Shown here piece by piece: positions 1 through 5,270 of a stretch of DNA of 8,437 nucleotides (the first letter of the stretch is position 1; the number at the start of each line of letters is the position of its first letter). Position numbers and translations under genes: made by a program. Below the pieces are notes generated by a model. It did no database searches and was not told the origin of the DNA. It saw nothing but the letters and a program-made list of their open reading frames with translations. The stretch spans positions 1-8,437 of the forward strand of contig JAIRYB010000059.1 of the NCBI GenBank assembly GCA_031267955.1, written 5' to 3'. Origin of the DNA: Spirochaetaceae bacterium (GTDB taxonomy: Bacteria; Spirochaetota; Spirochaetia; Treponematales; Breznakiellaceae).

Positions 1-165
1 CGCTTCCGCCGCGCGGGCTATTACCTGGCCCTGGGGCTCCGCCTCGTTCCACATGGACCAGTAGACGATCTTTGCGCCGCTGCCGCCGGATTTGCCGCCG
101 GAACAGCCGGCCAGCCCCATAATTGCCGCAGCCGCTATAGCCGCTAAAACAATCCGTTTTTTCAT
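1..165 (-). CDS. Sugar-type ABC transporter substrate-binding lipoprotein (N-terminal part, cut by window edge)
   Basis: Only the first 55 codons are inside the window; the gene continues past base 1. The ATG at 163-165 follows an AAGGAG Shine-Dalgarno (173-178) at good spacing. The product starts with a basic MKKR, an Ala/Ile-rich hydrophobic stretch and a lipobox LAGC with Cys21, then a Gly/Ser linker and the segment KIVYWSMWNEAEPQG. That combination is typical of mature N-termini of family-1 (carbohydrate-type) extracellular solute-binding proteins, which are lipid-anchored outside the cytoplasmic membrane and deliver substrate to an ABC permease. It is divergent from an AraC-type regulator, a common arrangement for sugar uptake operons, so the permease genes probably lie further left. 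The actual substrate cannot be told from this fragment. Confidence 0.82.
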   Translation of the reverse strand, partial: MKKRIVLAAIAAAAIMGLAGCSGGKSGGSGAKIVYWSMWNEAEPQGQVIARAAEA

Positions 166-198
166 TCTTAAACTCCTTCAAATACGAAATATTCCCAT

Positions 199-226
199 AT
201 TATCACCTTCCCGGTATTATTATCAA
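199..226 (-). promoter_or_regulatory. Sigma-70-type promoter of the substrate-binding protein gene
   Basis: Read on the minus strand: TTGATA (221-226, five of six to the -35 consensus), 16-base spacer, GATAAT (199-204, five of six to the -10 consensus). The expected transcription start near base 192 gives a leader of about 27 bases that contains the AAGGAG ribosome site. Seen in sequence; not tested. Confidence 0.55.
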
Positions 227-252
227 TAAACTATTTAGCAAAAAACATGGAC

Positions 253-264
253 AATTGTGCAATT
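253..264. promoter_or_regulatory. Inverted repeat AATTG-TG-CAATT, possible operator
   Basis: Perfect five-base arms separated by two bases, overlapping a second palindrome ACAATTGT (251-258). It sits between the divergent transporter and regulator genes, just upstream of the regulator's ATG, and overlaps a TTGTGC (255-260) that is 17 bases from a TATATT (278-283). AraC-family proteins usually bind direct repeats, so assigning this to the neighbouring regulator is a guess. Confidence 0.25.
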
Positions 265-286
265 TTTCTCTATATTCTATATTATT

Positions 287-1162
287 ATGGTCGAAAAATT
301 AGGCCTCTTTTTCAACGAGGAAGTACAGCAGCTCATCGACAGCTTCGCCTATTGCTTTAAGGTAAAAATCACCATTTTCTCGTCGGGGATGGAAGAACTC
401 CTGGTGGGGCTTCAAAATCCGGGGGCCCGGTTCTGCCAATTGATCCAGAAAGGGCTGCATTTCCGGTACCGCTGCTGCCGCCAGGACAAACTTATGTGCG
501 AACGCTGCGAGAAGAAGCAAGAGCGCCTGGTTTACGACTGTTACGCGGGACTCAGAGAGGCGGTGCTGCCTATCAAGGTCGAGGAAACCCTTATCGGGTA
601 CGCCATGCTCGGCCAGTTCAGGACCCGGAAGGAACTGCCCGCCGAAATTGTCCGGGACTGGCTTGGCCGGGGCTTCAGGCACGAAACCCTGAAAGCGGCC
701 TTTCTGGACCAGCCCTTCTTCGATCAGGCGGCGCTGGACAATATGCTCCGGCTCTTTTCCATGCTTGTCAGCTTTATCGTTACCCGGGAGTACGTCAAGG
801 TCCGCCGGCCCGGCCTCGTGGAGAAGACCCTGCACTGGCTGGAGGACCATATAGCGGAGCCTGTAAGCATAGACGATATAGCCGCCGCCATGAACCGGAG
901 CAGGTCCACCATCTCCCACCGGATAAAACAGCAGCTTGGCCTCAGCTTCAAACAGCTCTGCATCCTCAAGCGTATCCAGCGCTTTGAAAGCATAGCCTCC
1001 GCCGAACCGCAAATCTCCATCCAGGAAGCCGCCGCCAGGGTAGGCTACGAGGACCCCTACTATTTTTCCCGGATATACAAGAAGGTCCGCCTTACCGCCC
1101 CGTCGCAGTACATAAAATCCCTTAAAGACAGCCCCGCCGGGGATTCCCTGGCGCATGGATAA
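287..1162 (+). CDS. AraC-family transcriptional regulator with PocR-type sensor domain
   Basis: The predicted protein has 291 residues. Residues about 10-165 form a PocR-like ligand-sensing domain: the FCQLIQ, YDCYAGLREAVLPI and IGYAMLGQF segments follow its usual pattern. Residues about 183-277 carry two helix-turn-helix units (near 194-232 and 244-277), the second with the AraC signature GYEDPYYFSRIYKK. The sensor is rich in Cys (C50, C63, C64, C71, C74, C85), more than needed for a simple fold, so metal or redox binding is possible. I start at ATG 287; a GTG at 257 is in frame but would add MQFFSIFYII inside an AT-rich promoter-like stretch and an inverted repeat. Neither start has a clear Shine-Dalgarno. 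Known PocR/AraC proteins activate catabolic genes in response to small molecules; the divergent sugar transporter is the natural target, by inference. Confidence 0.88.
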   Translation: MVEKLGLFFNEEVQQLIDSFAYCFKVKITIFSSGMEELLVGLQNPGARFCQLIQKGLHFRYRCCRQDKLMCERCEKKQERLVYDCYAGLREAVLPIKVEETLIGYAMLGQFRTRKELPAEIVRDWLGRGFRHETLKAAFLDQPFFDQAALDNMLRLFSMLVSFIVTREYVKVRRPGLVEKTLHWLEDHIAEPVSIDDIAAAMNRSRSTISHRIKQQLGLSFKQLCILKRIQRFESIASAEPQISIQEAAARVGYEDPYYFSRIYKKVRLTAPSQYIKSLKDSPAGDSLAHG

Positions 1163-1222
1163 TTACGCAGCAGAGAAACACCCCGCGTTTCCCCTGAACC
1201 TGGCCCTGCCCTGCCGCCCGCC

Positions 1223-1900
1223 TTAAAGCCCCTTCGGCGTCCCCAGAATCTCGGCCAGGACCACCGCCCGCTTGAGCGGGGGCAGGTAGCCCAGCCTTTC
1301 CGGGAAACCGGCGGAAACAGCGCCCCGCTTAAATCCGGGGCCGCTCCGGGCATTGCCCGGGTCGCCGGACCGTCCGTTGTTATTCACGGAAGCCCCGGCT
1401 TCCGGCATGGAGGAAACAGAAGGGGGAAAAATCCCCCCCGCCCCGCGTGTTCCCGCGCCTGCGGCAAAACCGGATACCGCGCCGGCGGCAATTCCCGGAA
1501 AAGGGGAAGAATCACGGGCCGGGGCGGAAACCGGGGCAAAAAGGGGCGCGGAAAAGGGGGCCGGAACCGGGTCCGAAAGGGGCGCGGCAACTGAATACTT
1601 CGCGGCTGCCGGAGCCGGGGGGGCCGGGACAGCCGGCGCGGGTTCGTCGTCTACCGACAGATTCCAGGCCGAAAATTCCCCGTCCCCGCCGTCTTCCCCG
1701 CCTTCGCTTTCGCCTTCCCGGTAATCCCGGCCCCGGTAAAAGGCCGGATCAGGAGGCCTTTCGAATTGCCCTTCCCCCTCCTCCCGCCTCTCCTGCTTTT
1801 TCCGCTCCCCCGCCCTTCTGATAAACAGCCGGCCGATCTGGAGGGTAATGGCGATAACGACAAAGACAACATATACAAGGTTGTCGGAAAGAAAATCCAT
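1223..1900 (-). CDS. Hypothetical membrane-anchored Ala/Pro-rich protein downstream of floA
   Basis: Not a family I can name. The 225-residue product has one N-terminal membrane helix (about 8-27, VVFVVIAITL core) followed by a basic patch RRAGERKKQERR, suggesting N-out/C-in topology. Next come an acidic stretch (about 40-86), a long Ala/Pro/Gly-rich low-complexity linker (about 87-195), and a compact, non-repetitive C-terminus (about 200-225) ending LPPLKRAVVLAEILGTPKGL. The two ordered ends with a disordered middle look like a tethered short interaction motif. The ATG lies two bases after the floA stop, so it is probably co-transcribed and translationally coupled; no strong Shine-Dalgarno is visible. 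In Bacillus the nfeD-floA pair (yqeZ-yqfA) is also followed by a small gene, yqfB, but I see no similarity to it. A stop-free frame exists on the opposite strand; I favour this strand because of coupling, the helix and the tail. Confidence 0.72.
   Translation of the reverse strand: MDFLSDNLVYVVFVVIAITLQIGRLFIRRAGERKKQERREEGEGQFERPPDPAFYRGRDYREGESEGGEDGGDGEFSAWNLSVDDEPAPAVPAPPAPAAAKYSVAAPLSDPVPAPFSAPLFAPVSAPARDSSPFPGIAAGAVSGFAAGAGTRGAGGIFPPSVSSMPEAGASVNNNGRSGDPGNARSGPGFKRGAVSAGFPERLGYLPPLKRAVVLAEILGTPKGL
1540..1587. repeat. In-frame 36-base spaced repeat in the Ala/Pro-rich linker
   Basis: The 12-mer AAAGGGGCGCGG occurs at 1540-1551 and 1576-1587, a 36-base (12-codon) offset that keeps the reading frame, within a broader G/A-rich low-complexity tract of roughly 1495-1620. 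On the coding (minus) strand it encodes the recurring SAPxFAPxSAP-like segment of the linker. This looks like linker growth by in-frame duplication. Confidence 0.45.
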
Positions 1901-1902
1901 GA

Positions 1903-2907
1903 TCAGGTACCAGCGCTATTGGAGCCGCCGGCAGGGGAATTCCCTATAGAGGAGCGCATGTCCGTGTCGGCCTGGATATTCTTGAGCCGGTAGTAATCCA
2001 TCACGCCCAGGCGGCCGTTTCTGAAAGCGTCGGCAATAGCCAGGGGAACCTCGGCTTCCGCCAGCACAACCTTGGCCCGGTTTTCCTGGACAAGGGCGAT
2101 CATCTCCTGTTCCTGGGCCTGGGCCGCCGCCCGCCGCTTTTCCGCCTCGGCCTGGAAACGGCGCTTGTCCGCCTCGGCCTGGTCTGCCTGGAGCTTGGCG
2201 CCCACATTCGCGCCCACGTCGATGTCCGCAATATCAATGGAAAGAATCTCGAACGCGGTCCCCGCGTCCAGGCCCTTGCCCAGAACCCGTTTGGAAATAG
2301 TATCGGGGTTTTCCAGCACCGACTTATAGGATTCGGAGGAGCCGATGGTGGTGACAATTCCCTCCCCTACCCTGGCGATGATGGTCTCCTCCGTGGCGCC
2401 TCCGACCAGGCGCTCGAGGTTTGCGCGAACCGTTACACGGGCTTTGACCTGGAGCTGGATGCCGTCTTTTGCCACCGCGTCAATCGTATGCTTCCCCTTG
2501 GTGGTATCCGGGCAGTCGATCACCTTGGGGTTGACGCTGGTCCGCACCGCTTCCAGAACATCCCGGCCCGCCAGGTCGATGGCCGCGGCCCGCTGGAAAG
2601 GCAGGGGGATATTGGCCTTGTTCGCGGCCACCAGCGCGCGGCTCACCTTAATCACATCCCCCCGGGCAAGAAAGTGCGTTTCCAGCATATCCGAATCCAC
2701 GTCGATCCCCGCCTTGGTAAGCATAATCCGGGAATCCACGATGATCCCGGCGTTTACATGCCGCAGCCACATACCTATCAGCTTGCCTAGCCCCACATAG
2801 GCCCCGGACAGGAGCGCCCTGAACCAAAGCCCGAAAAAGCGGAAAAACAGCAGCAGAAACCCGAGCGCGATTACGCCTATCACCACGTAAAGAATAATAA
2901 AACCCAT
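1903..2907 (-). CDS. floA: Flotillin-like membrane scaffold protein FloA
   Basis: The 334-residue product (Bacillus subtilis FloA is about 331) aligns by eye over its whole length with FloA/YqfA. It has an N-terminal membrane helix (about 2-24), a membrane-associated stretch to about 50, an SPFH-like domain with the hallmark segments RAAAIDLAGRDVLEAV, ITV-type RANLERLVGG and ARVGEGIVTTIGSS, then FEILSIDIADIDVG. A coiled coil of Glu/Ala repeats follows (about 240-290; QADQAEADKRR, AQAQEQEM, AEAEVPLA) and the tail GVMDYYRLKNIQADTDMR. FloA oligomerises at the cytoplasmic face and organises functional membrane microdomains. The ATG at 2907 is set by GGAGG at 2913-2917; a longer in-frame start at 2946 would place 13 unrelated residues over the promoter. 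It lies downstream of nfeD, its usual partner, and two bases before the next gene. The last residues (about 322-334) are a Gly/Ser-rich extension. Confidence 0.95.
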   Translation of the reverse strand: MGFIILYVVIGVIALGFLLLFFRFFGLWFRALLSGAYVGLGKLIGMWLRHVNAGIIVDSRIMLTKAGIDVDSDMLETHFLARGDVIKVSRALVAANKANIPLPFQRAAAIDLAGRDVLEAVRTSVNPKVIDCPDTTKGKHTIDAVAKDGIQLQVKARVTVRANLERLVGGATEETIIARVGEGIVTTIGSSESYKSVLENPDTISKRVLGKGLDAGTAFEILSIDIADIDVGANVGAKLQADQAEADKRRFQAEAEKRRAAAQAQEQEMIALVQENRAKVVLAEAEVPLAIADAFRNGRLGVMDYYRLKNIQADTDMRSSIGNSPAGGSNSAGT

Positions 2908-2912
2908 TGTAT

Positions 2913-2917
2913 CCTCC
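2913..2917 (-). promoter_or_regulatory. Shine-Dalgarno GGAGG that fixes the floA start
   Basis: On the minus strand GGAGG is followed five bases later by the ATG that begins MGFIILYVV, the expected FloA N-terminus. This excludes the longer in-frame start at 2946. Confidence 0.8.
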
Positions 2918-2937
2918 AAAATGTTTGAATTGCGGTA

Positions 2938-2966
2938 ATTATACAAGGGGGGGCCTGTTACCGTAA
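2938..2966 (-). promoter_or_regulatory. floA promoter with perfect TATAAT
   Basis: On the minus strand a perfect TATAAT (2938-2943) lies 17 bases after TTACGG (2961-2966, three of six to consensus). Transcription would start near 2931 and give a leader of about 24 bases that includes the GGAGG site. The poor -35 suggests either weak or activator-aided expression. An inverted repeat CGGTAA (2933-2938) / TTACCG (2958-2963) brackets the -10 region and might be an operator. Confidence 0.5.
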
Positions 2967-3004
2967 GGCGCCTGCCATAAAACCAGGCCGCCTTGGCCCC
3001 CCCT
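2946..3004. repeat. Long GC-rich hairpin between nfeD and floA
   Basis: Outer arms of ten bases, 2946-2955 against 2995-3004 (A, seven G, CC pairing with GG, seven C, T), enclose a nine-base bulge (2956-2964). An inner stem then pairs 2965-2974 with 2984-2994, with a single bulged C at 2988 and a nine-base loop. On the transcribed strand it is followed by TTGTATAATT rather than a clean U run, so it may act as a weak terminator or a 3'-end stabiliser for nfeD mRNA. It overlaps the floA -35 region. Confidence 0.5.
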
Positions 3005-3006
3005 GC

Positions 3007-3027
3007 GGCCGGGCCGCGGTCCCGGCC
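3007..3027. repeat. GC-rich hairpin (middle of three)
   Basis: Arms GGCCGGG (3007-3013) and CCCGGCC (3021-3027) are perfectly complementary around a seven-base loop. It lies three bases from the long hairpin and thirteen from the next one. There is no U tract on either side. Confidence 0.5.
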
Positions 3028-3040
3028 TACCCCCCATCCA

Positions 3041-3061
3041 TGCGCCGGCTTCGCCGGCGCA
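3041..3061. repeat. GC-rich hairpin just after the nfeD stop
   Basis: Nine-base perfect arms (TGCGCCGGC at 3041-3049 and GCCGGCGCA at 3053-3061) close a three-base TTC loop. It begins 22 bases after the nfeD stop codon in the direction of transcription. It is very stable but lacks a following U run, so it is either a factor-assisted terminator, an mRNA 3' stabiliser or part of a repeat element. Confidence 0.55.
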
Positions 3062-3083
3062 GCTGCCGGTTAACAGCCCGCCG

Positions 3084-4610
3084 CTAAACCTGTCCGCAGG
3101 GGCGCACCACGATCCTGCTCCCGTAGACGCGGACAATCTCGACCGGCTCACCCGCTTCGATAAACACGCCGTCCCCCTCCACCCGGTATATACGGCCCTC
3201 TATTTCGGCGGTCCCGGACGGCCTGAGGGTAGAGGCGGCGACTCCCCGCTTGCCGGCAAGGGCGGTATAATCTTCCTCCCCGGCCGAATCCGAAGTATCG
3301 GGGCCGTACACGGTCCCCGTGATGCGCGTTTTAAGCGTGATCCCGTCAAACAGCCGTATCCTTGGCCCCAAAAGGGCAATTACGGCGATTCCCCCGACCG
3401 CGGCGAGAAGCGAAAAGACCACCACGATGGCGTTCCTGCCCAGAAGATCCCACTCCCAGTCGGCGCGGGGGATGATAAAATCCTGCATGGAAAAGAGCAG
3501 GGAAAGCCCGATAAGTATTATGCCGGAAATTCCCATAACCCCGAAACCGGGAAGCACGAATATCTCCACGGCAAGGCAGCCCACCCCCAGGAGAAAGAGG
3601 ACGATTTCAAGGGAATCTACCCGCCCCAGGAGCGCGCCGGAACCGAATACCGTGATAAACGCAAGGGCCGCCACAACGCCCGGAACACCGAAGCCGGGGG
3701 TGTTGAGTTCCAGGAAGACCATCACGAGCCCAAGGACGATAAGGACGGCCTGCGCCGGGCCGGATGTGAGAAAGGCGATAATGCCGTCGGCAATGCCGGG
3801 GCTGCTTTCGCCCGCTGTTTCCGACGCGCCTATGGCCGCGAAAAGGGAGTCCCGGTCATCGGCAAGCCCGGCAAGGCCGTAGCGGTTCGCCTCGCCGCTT
3901 GTAAGGGACAGGAGCTTACCCGGCGGGGAGATGATCGAACGGCGTTCTATTTTCGCCCCCTGTTCCGGCGCTTCAGCTTCCAGCCTTTCCAGTTCGCCCA
4001 GGGTAAGGACCCTGCTCTGGCCGTCAACCAGAACTTCCCAGAGTTCCACATCGTAATCCACCATAGCCAGAGCTATGCCTGCGGGATAACCGTTCCGTTC
4101 CGCCAGGGCGGCCATCTGGGAGCGGACCGCGGCTACGGTTTTTTCGCCGGCGGAATCCGGGCTGCCGTCCGCGCCCACGGTTACCGGGGCCGCCGCGCCT
4201 ATGGATGTCCCGGAAGCCATGTAAATATCGGCGCAGGCAAAGGCGATCAGCGCCCCGGCGGACCAACTAACCCCCATCGAGCCGCTGCCGGTATTCACCC
4301 ACGCGACAGTCCGGGCGTCCCTGATTGACGTGATAAACGAAGTTATTTGCAGGGCCGAGTCCACCCGCCCGCCGAAAGTATCGATCTCGAAGACGACAAA
4401 GTCCGCGTCCCCGGCCAGGGCTTTCCCCGCCTCCCGGCGGACAAAGGCCGCCATGGAGGGATCGATATCCCCCTGTATGGGGATGATCCAGACGCTTTTT
4501 CCGGTACCCGCCGGCTGCGGGTGCGCCGGAGCCGCCGGAAGGGTTAGCCCGGCAAGCAGAATGAGAAACGCGGCTAAGGAACACATATCTTTCCTGATCG
4601 TATATACCAT
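3084..4610 (-). CDS. nfeD: NfeD-family membrane-bound ClpP-class serine protease
   Basis: The product has 508 residues. A Sec signal peptide (basic VYTIRK, hydrophobic core about 9-28) is followed by a ClpP-fold protease domain (about 38-260). The FEIDTFGGRVDSA motif and the segment SWSAGALIAFACADIYMASGTSIGAAAPV include Ser117, the expected nucleophile; Lys157 (in GEKT) is the expected general base of the Ser-Lys dyad known for NfeD homologues such as PH1510. Four to five membrane helices follow (about 285-415), including the family motif LNTPGFGVPG and later PGFGVMG. The C-terminal OB-fold NfeD domain spans about 430-508. Long-form NfeD proteins cleave hydrophobic segments of membrane partners and work with flotillins; floA is the next gene. 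Start: ATG 4610 gives a proper basic signal peptide but no Shine-Dalgarno. ATG 4586 has AGGA (4592-4595) at five bases, with an uncharged signal. I could not decide firmly. Confidence 0.9.
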   Translation of the reverse strand: MVYTIRKDMCSLAAFLILLAGLTLPAAPAHPQPAGTGKSVWIIPIQGDIDPSMAAFVRREAGKALAGDADFVVFEIDTFGGRVDSALQITSFITSIRDARTVAWVNTGSGSMGVSWSAGALIAFACADIYMASGTSIGAAAPVTVGADGSPDSAGEKTVAAVRSQMAALAERNGYPAGIALAMVDYDVELWEVLVDGQSRVLTLGELERLEAEAPEQGAKIERRSIISPPGKLLSLTSGEANRYGLAGLADDRDSLFAAIGASETAGESSPGIADGIIAFLTSGPAQAVLIVLGLVMVFLELNTPGFGVPGVVAALAFITVFGSGALLGRVDSLEIVLFLLGVGCLAVEIFVLPGFGVMGISGIILIGLSLLFSMQDFIIPRADWEWDLLGRNAIVVVFSLLAAVGGIAVIALLGPRIRLFDGITLKTRITGTVYGPDTSDSAGEEDYTALAGKRGVAASTLRPSGTAEIEGRIYRVEGDGVFIEAGEPVEIVRVYGSRIVVRPCGQV

Positions 4611-4653
4611 TATATGGAATATACTACATTGGGGGCGGGAATTAAAGGGATCG

Positions 4654-4695
4654 GCCGGATAAAAGCTATAGAAATTTCTTGACAGGAAATCCGGC
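4654..4695. repeat. Inverted repeat upstream of nfeD
   Basis: GCCGGAT (4654-4660) and ATCCGGC (4689-4695) form perfect seven-base arms around a 28-base AT-rich loop that contains GAAATTTC. It lies in the 116-base gap between the acidic-protein gene and nfeD. It could be a weak terminator for the former or an operator for the latter; no U run is present. I see no convincing nfeD promoter, apart from a TATATT near 4616-4621 with a poor -35. Confidence 0.3.
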
Positions 4696-4726
4696 AAAAA
4701 ACACGGAATTTAACGAGCCTTGCCTT

Positions 4727-5119
4727 TCAGCGATTCCAGCGGCCGTTGTAGCGTCCGCCGTCATCATCGAAATCATCGTCGTCGTCATCGTCAAAATCGT
4801 CATCGTCGTCAAAGTCGTCATCGTCAAAGTCGTCAAAATCGTCGTCATCATCAAAATCGTCGTCGTCAAAATCGTCATCGTCGTCAAGATCGTCATCCTC
4901 ATCATCGCCATCGTCGTTTGCGCTACGGCAATCCCCGTTACCGCGTTCAAACATTAAAACCTTTGCTTTTTTTCCTTCAAAAAAAGATTTATCACTGTTG
5001 TAGTCAATATTTTCCCATGCCCCGCCTGCAAAAGCCCCGAATACGGCCCCGGTTGATCCATCATCATTTTCGTCAAATTGCCCCGTAAAGCCCTGGAGCG
5101 GTCCGTCCAAAAATCCCAT
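4727..5119 (-). CDS. Small highly acidic Asp/Phe-rich protein
   Basis: The 130-residue product is not a family I can name. Residues 1-65 are ordinary and globular-looking, starting MGFLDGPLQGFTGQFDENDDGSTG. The DENDDG segment resembles the first half of an EF-hand-type calcium loop, but the position-12 Glu is missing (Phe instead), so this is only a resemblance. There is no signal peptide or membrane helix. Residues 69-120 hold about 42 Asp in 52 positions, interrupted by Phe at 84, 89, 95, 98, 103, 109 and 117, and the tail is a short basic/aromatic GGRYNGRWNR. Such Asp runs can bind calcium or other cations, mimic nucleic acid, or drive phase separation; none is shown here. The start at 5119 is fixed by AAGGAG (5125-5130); the coding tract is a degenerate triplet repeat, so length variation is likely. 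It is preceded by a structured leader. Confidence 0.75.
   Translation of the reverse strand: MGFLDGPLQGFTGQFDENDDGSTGAVFGAFAGGAWENIDYNSDKSFFEGKKAKVLMFERGNGDCRSANDDGDDEDDDLDDDDDFDDDDFDDDDDFDDFDDDDFDDDDDFDDDDDDDFDDDGGRYNGRWNR
4761..4916. repeat. Degenerate trinucleotide-type repeat (GTC/ATC with TCAAA breaks)
   Basis: About 150 bases of GTC, ATC and AAA triplets on the plus strand, encoding the Asp/Phe tail (GAC/GAT and TTT/TTC codons) on the minus strand. Interruptions are irregular, so it is not a perfect microsatellite. Changes by multiples of three would lengthen or shorten the tail without a frameshift. Confidence 0.7.
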
Positions 5120-5124
5120 TTTCT

Positions 5125-5130
5125 CTCCTT
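5125..5130 (-). promoter_or_regulatory. Shine-Dalgarno AAGGAG that fixes the start of the acidic-protein gene
   Basis: AAGGAG is followed by GAAA and the ATG at 5119. An in-frame start at 5149 would lie within the structured leader and include the ribosome site itself, so it is rejected. The site sits immediately 3' of the closing stem of the leader (5138-5145) after a run of six A on the transcript. Confidence 0.75.
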
Positions 5131-5137
5131 CTTTTTT

Positions 5138-5270
5138 GCGGCTATTCATCCGGGGCTAAAGCCCTGCCCCGCAAAACGTCTTGCAAGGTCCCGCCCCGAC
5201 AAGGTTTTTGACGGCGCCCGCCGAACGCCCCTGCCCGGCATTTACAGGCGGCGGCAGGCCGGATAGCCGC
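5138..5270 (-). ncRNA. Candidate structured 5' leader (or small inverted-repeat element) upstream of the acidic-protein gene
   Basis: The two ends, GCGGCTAT (5138-5145) and ATAGCCGC (5263-5270), are perfectly complementary. CCGG at 5150-5153 and 5259-5262 extends the stem past a four-base bulge. Inside, on the transcribed (minus) strand, are GGGC-TTTA-GCCC (5161-5164 with 5153-5156), CCTGCC/GGCAGG (5253-5258 with 5230-5235) and GCAAG-ACGT-TTTGC. The closing stem ends eight bases before the Shine-Dalgarno, the classic layout of a cis-regulatory RNA controlling ribosome access. I do not recognise a known riboswitch consensus. The alternative is a MITE-like insertion, because six T flank both ends on the plus strand. 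That this is a functional RNA is inference. Confidence 0.35.

Noticed and set aside
257..286. Ten-codon N-terminal extension of the AraC regulator from a GTG
   Set aside because: It lies in an AT-rich promoter-like stretch, overlaps an inverted repeat, lacks a ribosome site and encodes residues unlike the start of a PocR domain.
299..1156. Long minus-strand frame opposite the AraC regulator
   Set aside because: It is a shadow of a gene with clear PocR and helix-turn-helix motifs, and its translation is Gly/Pro-rich with no domain.
1163..1222. Terminator between the convergent AraC and Ala/Pro-rich genes
   Set aside because: Only a five-base GAAAC/GTTTC pairing is visible and no U run follows on either strand.
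1353..1821. Plus-strand frames opposite the Ala/Pro-rich protein
   Set aside because: Low-complexity GC-rich DNA is open in several frames. These lack ribosome sites and cut across the coupled gene that has a membrane helix and an ordered C-terminus.
4611..4697. Longer nfeD start from a TTG at 4697
   Set aside because: The extra 29 residues are not signal-like, the start codon is rare, there is no ribosome site, and an internal signal peptide would be left behind.
4761..4916. CRISPR array
   Set aside because: The repetition is a triplet-level codon repeat with no constant repeat length or unique spacers, and no cas genes are nearby.
4679..4957. Plus-strand frame encoding a Val/Ile-rich hydrophobic protein
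   Set aside because: It is the antisense reading of the Asp codon repeat; GAC/GAT triplets automatically read as GTC/ATC. No ribosome site.
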